NCBI GenBank assembly: GCA_013002645.1
Contig: JABDJF010000812.1
Span: forward strand, 1-5,848
From: Myxococcales bacterium
GTDB taxonomy: Bacteria > Myxococcota_A > Polyangia > Polyangiales > Houyiibacteriaceae
Length of the DNA stretch: 5,848 nt
Direction of reading: 5' to 3'
Shown here: positions 1 to 4,134 of the stretch, one piece after another
How the letters are laid out: the number at the start of each line of letters is the position of its first letter
Position numbering within the stretch: position 1 is the first letter of the stretch
Position numbers and translations under genes: made by a program
The notes under the pieces: model-generated
What the model was told of the DNA's origin: nothing
The model's database searches: none
The model's input: the letters and a program-made list of their open reading frames with translations, nothing else

Positions 1-45
1 CCGCACAACAGCAGCCACCGCGGATTGGCGCATGCGACGAGGCTT

Positions 46-94
46 GGCTTGCGTGGCCTCAGGCTTCAAGCCCCTCCGGCCACCTTTGCAAGCC
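46..94. repeat. Interrupted inverted repeat downstream of the tlpA-like gene
   Basis: GGCTTGC at 46-52 pairs with GCAAGCC at 88-94, and the adjoining GTGGCC at 53-58 pairs with GGCCAC at 78-83. This gives a 13-bp stem broken only by a 4-nt bulge (84-87, CTTT). The loop, 59-77, itself contains a small GGC/GCC fold. The structure starts 34 bp beyond the stop of the leftward thioredoxin gene, where a terminator or 3'-end-stabilising hairpin would sit. However, neither strand has a T-run after the stem, so a canonical intrinsic terminator is not supported. It could also be a dispersed extragenic palindrome. A second weak hairpin (GCCGA 92-96 with TCGGC 102-106) overlaps its outer edge. No gene is supported in 1-127. 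Confidence 0.45.
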
Positions 95-127
95 GAGCCG
101 TTCGGCGCAGCCCCGCGCCCCGTTTCC

Positions 128-631
128 TCAATCGGTTTCGTCGGTCTCCGCAAGCAACGCCTTCACCCGCTCTTCCAATACGGTAGCGTCCCCCTTCGCA
201 AACCCCGCGTGCACATACCGCACCGTCCCGTCTCTTCCGATCAAGTACGAGGTGGGCATCGTTTCAGGCTCGTATCTGTTCGCTACGACCAGCTTTCGAT
301 CGTGAACGATCCGAAAGCTCACCGGCATCTTCTTCAGAAACTTGTTCATCTTCTTCGCGCTGCTGTCGATGTTCACCCCGACGATCACCAGCCCCTGCGC
401 GGCGTACTCGTCGTGCAGCGTTTCGAGGAACGGCATCTCTTTCTTGCAGGGACCGCACCACGAAGCCCAGAAATCGACGAGAACAACCTCCCCTTTGAGC
501 GCGGCCAGATCAACCTTCGCTCCTGTCTGGTCGGGCATGTCGATCGCCGGCGGGGAATCGCCCGAAGTGAGGGCGCGCGCGCCGGCGGCCATCAGCAGCA
601 TCGCTGCTAGAGCGAAGCACAGAGACTTCAT
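128..631 (-). CDS. TlpA/ResA-type secreted thioredoxin-fold protein
   Basis: This is probably a periplasmic thiol-disulfide oxidoreductase of the TlpA/ResA/AhpC-TSA-like group, which usually reduces or exchanges disulfides on exported proteins such as apocytochromes. From ATG at 631 the protein has 167 residues. A signal peptide with a hydrophobic core spans residues 4-17, and AGARA ends at residue 20, a good signal peptidase I site. The mature domain holds the active site WCGPC (Cys59, Cys62), preceded by the VLVDFWAS strand, and a cis-proline loop METMPTSY-like segment with Pro126 (seen as ETMPTSYLIG). The usual TlpA central insertion is present around residues 74-105 (VIVGVNIDSS then a Lys-rich helix). 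A TTG five codons upstream (646) is in frame, but the ATG places the signal peptide properly. No strong ribosome binding site is seen for either start. The gene begins 31 bp after the DsbA-like gene stops and is the last recognised gene of the leftward operon. The exact substrate cannot be told from sequence. Confidence 0.93.
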   Translation of the reverse strand: MKSLCFALAAMLLMAAGARALTSGDSPPAIDMPDQTGAKVDLAALKGEVVLVDFWASWCGPCKKEMPFLETLHDEYAAQGLVIVGVNIDSSAKKMNKFLKKMPVSFRIVHDRKLVVANRYEPETMPTSYLIGRDGTVRYVHAGFAKGDATVLEERVKALLAETDETD

Positions 632-662
632 CGGGCTACGACGCAAACACCCGCATCGCGAT

Positions 663-1553
663 TCACTGGTCGAGCTCTTCGCGTACGTAGGCGCCTAGTT
701 GATCCGGCGGGAAGATGTAGCGACGATCGTTGACATAGATCGAGGGAGTCGAATCGACGCCGGCCGCGTGACCTTCGGCGATGTCTGCCTCGATTTTCTT
801 CTCGGTCTCTTTGGACTGCATATCGGTCCTGAACCGCTTCAGATCGAGCCCTAGCTGCTTGGCATAGTCGTCGAGGTTCGCGGTCTGCAGGTCGTCTTGA
901 TTCTCGAAGAGCAAGTCGTGCATTTCCCAGAACTTCCCCTGCCTCTCCGCCGCGATGGTCGCTTTGGATGCTTCGCGCGCCTTCGGGTGGCCCGGCAGCG
1001 GATACTGCTTGAACACCAGCTTCACCTTGCCATTGGACTCTTCGACGATCTTCTTCAGATACGGCGCCGTCATCTTGCAGTGCGGGCACTGGAAATCGCT
1101 GAACTCGTACATCGTGACCTTCGCCATCGGGGAGCCGCGCAGCGGCGAATCGTGCGCCGTGAGTTTCTCGACCTTCGTGTCGTCCCCGTAGCGAATGCGA
1201 TAGATGTTGCGAAGCTCGTCGCGCGAGTAGCCGTCGTTCACCAGACGGGCGATGTAGCGGGCCGCCGGCACGCACTTCTTGCACTTGCGATTCTCGGAAA
1301 TGCAACGCGCCACGCTCACCGGCTCGCCGCAAGGCGAGAGGAGCTCGTTGACCATGTCGATCCAAATGCCCTCGGTGAAATCGTCGAGCGCGCTCGTATC
1401 GACCTGGGGCAGGCTGCGAATGGGCTCTTTCGAAGCCCCAGGGGCGGTCTTGACCGGCGGGGCGTCATCTTTGGGGCCGCTGTCGGCTTCGGTCGAGCGC
1501 TCGCAGCCGAGCAACGCGAAAACCAACGAAACGCACAGAAGAATGGAGCGCAT
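663..1553 (-). CDS. DsbA-family thioredoxin-fold lipoprotein with Cys-rich N-terminal segment
   Basis: This is predicted to be a membrane-anchored thiol oxidoreductase facing the periplasm. From ATG at 1553 it has 296 residues. It opens with a lipoprotein signal (hydrophobic residues 4-15, lipobox LLGC, Cys17). The +2 residue is Glu rather than Asp, which fits outer-membrane sorting by the E. coli rule. A Pro/Ser/Asp-rich linker follows to about residue 50. A segment at about 55-125 then carries four cysteines (75, 84, 91, 94) and ends in a helix and RYG motif like those of CcmH-type proteins. The DsbA-like domain (about 140-296) has the active site FQCPHC (Cys156, Cys159), a helical insert, and the cis-proline DSTPSIYVN (Pro270). 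This layout resembles bacterial DsbA/DsbG-like and Na+/H+ antiporter-associated thioredoxin proteins. An in-frame start at 1676 is rejected: it would overlap the upstream gene by 79 bp and put a charged stretch before the signal. The gene lies 44 bp after the 88-residue gene and just before the thioredoxin gene, consistent with joint envelope redox work. Confidence 0.9.
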   Translation of the reverse strand: MRSILLCVSLVFALLGCERSTEADSGPKDDAPPVKTAPGASKEPIRSLPQVDTSALDDFTEGIWIDMVNELLSPCGEPVSVARCISENRKCKKCVPAARYIARLVNDGYSRDELRNIYRIRYGDDTKVEKLTAHDSPLRGSPMAKVTMYEFSDFQCPHCKMTAPYLKKIVEESNGKVKLVFKQYPLPGHPKAREASKATIAAERQGKFWEMHDLLFENQDDLQTANLDDYAKQLGLDLKRFRTDMQSKETEKKIEADIAEGHAAGVDSTPSIYVNDRRYIFPPDQLGAYVREELDQ

Positions 1554-1597
1554 CAGGAAGCCGACCTTAGCAGAGATATCGAACCAACGCCCTGGTC

Positions 1598-1864
1598 TCA
1601 CGACTCGCTGTAGGTGGTGAGCTGCGCGCGAACGATGTCCTCGTTGATCCCTGTTCGAATGTACTCCTTCAAGCAATCCGCAATCGTCACCATGAGGTCA
1701 TCCAATCCGTTCTCCTCGATGAGCCTGGACAGGAGGGCTCGGGACTCGCGACTGTCTTCGTCCCTCAGGAACTTCCGGACTTCCTCGATCGTGATTCCGC
1801 CCTGGAAGTCGATGTAAGCGTTTTCCATCAGGTAACGCGCAAGCTCGTTCACATGACCCTCCAT
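1598..1864 (-). CDS. Small acidic protein of unknown function, first gene of the redox operon
   Basis: I do not recognise this 88-residue protein. It is hydrophilic and strongly acidic with mostly helix-forming sequence, has no signal peptide or membrane segment, and holds a single cysteine (in IADCLKEY). It is therefore probably cytoplasmic. The first half reads like a short helix-turn (ITIEEVRKFLRDED) and the second is an amphipathic helical stretch (LLSRLIEENGLDDLMVTIADCL). Support for it being real is as follows. A clear codon-bias frame fills the gap between the divergent promoter region and the DsbA-like gene. It starts with ATG about 15 nt from a predicted transcription start, and the next gene follows after 44 bp in the same direction. 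No Shine-Dalgarno sequence is visible before the ATG at 1864. A later Met13 start is possible. Its link to disulfide chemistry is by position only. Confidence 0.72.
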   Translation of the reverse strand: MEGHVNELARYLMENAYIDFQGGITIEEVRKFLRDEDSRESRALLSRLIEENGLDDLMVTIADCLKEYIRTGINEDIVRAQLTTYSES

Positions 1865-1885
1865 CTCATTGTAATTCGGTCATCT

Positions 1886-1913
1886 ATTAGACACCCGATC
1901 GCCCAATCGGCAA
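1886..1913 (-). promoter_or_regulatory. Candidate sigma-70-type promoter for the leftward operon
   Basis: Read on the minus strand, TTGCCG (1913-1908; 4 of 6 against TTGACA) is followed after 16 bp by TCTAAT (1891-1886; 5 of 6 against TATAAT). Transcription would start near 1879, about 15 nt before the ATG at 1864. The spacer and -35 edge carry a short inverted repeat (CCGAT 1895-1899, ATCGG 1906-1910) that could be an operator. This is a pattern match only; AT-rich hexamers stand out here because the surroundings are GC-rich. Confidence 0.38.
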
Positions 1914-1965
1914 GCGATAAAGGCCGTCCCCGGGCCTCAGACTGCTTTTCTCGACCCCCGGCTCG

Positions 1966-1971
1966 TGTAAT
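1966..1971 (+). promoter_or_regulatory. Possible -10 element for the rightward operon
   Basis: TGTAAT matches TATAAT at 5 of 6 positions and sits 11 bp before the thioesterase ATG. No convincing -35 hexamer lies 16-18 bp upstream (the region reads ACTGCTTTTC). If used, transcription would begin around 1978 and leave a leader of about 5 nt. That would agree with the lack of a Shine-Dalgarno sequence before the ATG at 1983 and with a near-leaderless message. This is weak evidence. Confidence 0.22.
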
Positions 1972-1982
1972 CGTGCGCGCCC

Positions 1983-2381
1983 ATGGAGCCGAAGACCCAT
2001 CTACGGGCGGATCCTCGCCTGTGCGGCAGCGTGCTGGCGCTCGGTGAAGGCACGGCGCGCGTGTCCTTGGACGCAGCGGGCTCGATGGCGGTGGATGCGC
2101 GGGGGCTCGTTCACGGAGGGTTCGTCTTCGGCGTCGCCGACTACGCGGCCATGCTTGCGGTGAACGACCCGAACGTGGTTCTAGGCGCGGCCGAGACCCG
2201 GTTTCTCAGGCCGGTTCGCGTTGGCGATCGAATCATCGCGAGCGCGCAGACCCTCGATGCAAAGGGCCGCAAGCGCGAGGTGCGCGTCGAAGCCGCGGTC
2301 AAATCCGAGAAGGTATTCGAAGGCACCTTTACCTGTTTCGTGCTCGAGCGACACGTGCTCGAAGGAGTTGGGAGTAAGTGA
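1983..2381 (+). CDS. Hotdog-fold acyl-CoA thioesterase (PaaI/4HBT-like)
   Basis: This is predicted to hydrolyse an acyl-CoA or related thioester in the cytoplasm. The 132-residue length is normal for a single hotdog domain. The central helix motif is LVHGGFVFGVADYAAML (His44-Gly45-Gly46, then Asp53), matching the HGG...D pattern of PaaI-type thioesterases in which the Gly backbone and an acidic residue act at the active site. The following strands (ETRFLRPVRVGD, residues 71-82, then VRVEAAVKSEKVFEGTFTCFVL, split by short turns) complete the fold; the RFL-PV-GD signature is typical. The ATG at 1983 lacks a Shine-Dalgarno sequence and may start a nearly leaderless transcript. Its TGA (2379-2381) overlaps the ATG of the next gene by one base, so the two are very likely made together. 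That suggests a substrate related to the partner enzyme's acyl-CoA chemistry, which is inference. Substrate chain length cannot be read from the sequence. Confidence 0.86.
   Translation: MEPKTHLRADPRLCGSVLALGEGTARVSLDAAGSMAVDARGLVHGGFVFGVADYAAMLAVNDPNVVLGAAETRFLRPVRVGDRIIASAQTLDAKGRKREVRVEAAVKSEKVFEGTFTCFVLERHVLEGVGSK
2371..2374 (+). promoter_or_regulatory. Shine-Dalgarno site deciding the start of the ThDP enzyme
   Basis: GGAG at 2371-2374 lies 6 nt before ATG 2381, the preferred start. A GTG at 2378 is in frame one codon earlier, and an AAGGAG at 2362-2367 stands 10 nt before it. The proteins differ by one residue only. The site lies inside the end of the thioesterase gene, so ribosomes ending there could restart directly. 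Confidence 0.5.
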
Positions 2382-4129
2382 TGGCAGACGACGGCGGCGC
2401 GATCATCGGGCGGATCCTGGCATCTCAGGGGGTGAAGCAGTTGTTCACCCTGTGCGGTGGGCACATTTCACCCATTCTCGTTGGCGCGGACGCCCATGGT
2501 ATCCAAGTGGTCGATGTTCGCGACGAGGTCAGCGCCGTCTTTGCGGCAGACGCGGTTGCGCGGATGACGGGCGTCCCCGGAGTCGCTGCGGTGACCGCAG
2601 GCCCCGGCGTGACCAACACGATTACCGCCGTGAAAAACGCCCAACTGGCGCAGTCCCCACTCGTGATCTTCGGCGGCGCCGCCGCTACCTTGCTCAAGGG
2701 GCGCGGCGCGCTTCAAGACATCGACCAAATTTCGCTGATGGAGCCCATCACCAAATGGGCCGTGTCGATCAAGAAGCTCAACAGCATCGGACCGACGGTC
2801 GAGAGGGCCTTGGAATTGGCGAAAAGCGGGGTCCCGGGTCCCGTCTTCATCGAAGTGCCCATCGACGTTCTCTACCCCGAAGAGATGGTTCGGGAGATGT
2901 TCATGAACGAGAGCGGGGTCAAGGGCGCCAAGAACCTCGGCTCCAAGGCCCTCGAGCTATACATGCGCGGCCATCTTTACCGTCAGTTCAATCAGCCGCA
3001 CGTGAGCATCATCCCTCCGTCGCTCGAATCTCTTCCTCCGAAGCCAAGCAGCAAGAGCCCGCACGTCGACAAAGTCGCGTCGCTTCTTCGCAAGGCAGAG
3101 CGGCCGGCGCTCGTGGTGGGCAGTCAGGCCCTCGTCAACTGCCGCGATCCAAAGCCCATCGCCAACGCGGTCAAGACACTCGGCATCCCCACATGGCTTG
3201 GCGGCATGGCGCGCGGCCTGCTGGGACGGCACAGCGACATTCAGTTGCGGCACAAGCGAACCGCGGCGCTCAAAGAGGCCGATTTGGTCGTCATCGCGGG
3301 CTTTCCGTTCGATTTTCGGATGGGCTACGGACGAAGCATTTCGAGCGGGGCCACCTTGGTTGCGGCGAACCTCAGCTCGAGCGAGATGCGCAAGAATCGG
3401 CGCCCCGAGATTCCGGTGCACATGCACGCGGGTGAATTCCTCCGGGAGCTCGCAGACACGGCGGGCGCAGGCCTCGGCCCCTGGGCCGATTGGTTCGAGA
3501 CGCTTCGCGCCCGAGAGGCCGCGCGGGACCAAGAAATCAGCCAACAAGCGAAGGAGCCGACGGATCTCGTCAACCCGCTGCACCTTTTTCAGCGCATCGA
3601 ACAGAAGATGGCGGACGACGCTGTGCTCGTCGTCGACGGAGGGGATTTCGTGGCGACCGCTTCCTACATTCTGCGTCCGCGCGGTCCATTGTCGTGGCTC
3701 GACCCCGGCGTCTTTGGAACCCTCGGCGTCGGCGGTGGCTTCGCGGTCGGGGCTTCCTTGGTGCGCCCCGGCAAGGAAGTCTGGCTAATCTACGGCGACG
3801 GCTCCAGCGCCTACAGCCTTGCGGAGATAGACACCTGCGTGCGTCACGGGCTCGCGCCGATCGCCGTCATCGGCACCGACGGATCTTGGGCTCAGATCGC
3901 CCGCGAGCAAGTTCCCATGCTCGGCACCGACATCGGGACGGTGCTCCGCCGAACGCCGTACCATGAAGTCGGTCGAGGCTACGGCGCGGTCGGCCTTCTC
4001 TTGGACGACCCCGCGCGGGTCGACGAGACCTTGGACGAAGCCAAGGCGTTCGCCGCCGCCGGAAAGCCGGTGGTGATCAACGTGCACATCTCGGCGACCG
4101 ACTTTCGCAAGGGCTCCATTTCGGTCTAG
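2381..4129 (+). CDS. ThDP-dependent acetolactate-synthase-like enzyme, ILVBL/HACL2 type (possible 2-hydroxyacyl-CoA lyase)
   Basis: This 582-residue protein belongs to the thiamine-diphosphate decarboxylase/lyase superfamily. The N-terminal PYR domain (about 5-170) has GGHISPILV and the catalytic-type Glu49 in VRDEVSAVFAADA, then TAGPGVTNTITAVKNAQ. The middle domain (about 228-360) has GSQAL and LGGMARGLLGR. The C-terminal PP domain (about 400-575) has VVDGGDFV, FGTLGVGGGFA and the cofactor motif GDGS (472-475, Asp473) followed 25 residues later by Thr499-Asp500. From memory of the families, GGHISP, NTxTAVKNAQxAQSP, the GGDFV-to-LDPGxFGTLGVG block and the terminal TDFRxGSIxV are shared with animal ILVBL (HACL2). 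That enzyme cleaves 2-hydroxyacyl-CoA to formyl-CoA and a shortened aldehyde. Unlike human ILVBL there is no N-terminal membrane segment, so it should be soluble. The family is often labelled acetolactate synthase, but no regulatory subunit lies nearby, and branched-chain synthesis is the less likely role. It is one base into the thioesterase stop and 5 bp before the deacetylase gene. Confidence 0.9.
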   Translation: MADDGGAIIGRILASQGVKQLFTLCGGHISPILVGADAHGIQVVDVRDEVSAVFAADAVARMTGVPGVAAVTAGPGVTNTITAVKNAQLAQSPLVIFGGAAATLLKGRGALQDIDQISLMEPITKWAVSIKKLNSIGPTVERALELAKSGVPGPVFIEVPIDVLYPEEMVREMFMNESGVKGAKNLGSKALELYMRGHLYRQFNQPHVSIIPPSLESLPPKPSSKSPHVDKVASLLRKAERPALVVGSQALVNCRDPKPIANAVKTLGIPTWLGGMARGLLGRHSDIQLRHKRTAALKEADLVVIAGFPFDFRMGYGRSISSGATLVAANLSSSEMRKNRRPEIPVHMHAGEFLRELADTAGAGLGPWADWFETLRAREAARDQEISQQAKEPTDLVNPLHLFQRIEQKMADDAVLVVDGGDFVATASYILRPRGPLSWLDPGVFGTLGVGGGFAVGASLVRPGKEVWLIYGDGSSAYSLAEIDTCVRHGLAPIAVIGTDGSWAQIAREQVPMLGTDIGTVLRRTPYHEVGRGYGAVGLLLDDPARVDETLDEAKAFAAAGKPVVINVHISATDFRKGSISV

Positions 4130-4134
4130 CCACC

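Noticed and set aside
1..33. Possible start of a further minus-strand gene (ATG at 33, reading MRQSAVAAVVR)
   Set aside because: Only 11 codons fit before the edge and there is no Shine-Dalgarno sequence. The start resembles a signal peptide but cannot be supported from this window.
897..1613. 238-codon open frame on the + strand opposite the DsbA-like gene
   Set aside because: Its translation shows no family motif, while the minus strand encodes CPHC, the cis-proline and a lipobox. It is a shadow of the real gene.
1554..1676. N-terminal extension of the DsbA-like protein to an in-frame start at 1676
   Set aside because: It would overlap the 88-residue gene and put a 41-residue Arg/His-rich stretch ahead of a textbook lipoprotein signal.
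1866..1883. Five-codon ORF ahead of the 88-residue gene (minus strand, ending across its start), considered as a leader peptide
   Set aside because: The predicted transcription start near 1879 would exclude its ATG. It is very short, with no Shine-Dalgarno sequence and no run of regulatory codons.
1922..1937. GGCC/GGCC palindromic hairpin with nearby TTTT in the intergenic region, considered as a + strand terminator
   Set aside because: The stem is only 4-5 bp, the T-run is about 10 nt away, and no + strand gene lies upstream for it to end.
2221..3435. 404-codon open frame on the + strand overlapping the thioesterase and ThDP genes
   Set aside because: It is rich in Arg, Gly, Pro and Ser with no recognisable domain, and it is out of frame with two clear enzymes. 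This is a GC-bias shadow frame.
2381..4129. Calling the ThDP enzyme a biosynthetic acetolactate synthase large subunit (ilvB)
   Set aside because: No ilvN/ilvH regulatory subunit or ilvC lies alongside, and the motif pattern across the protein fits ILVBL/HACL2 better.
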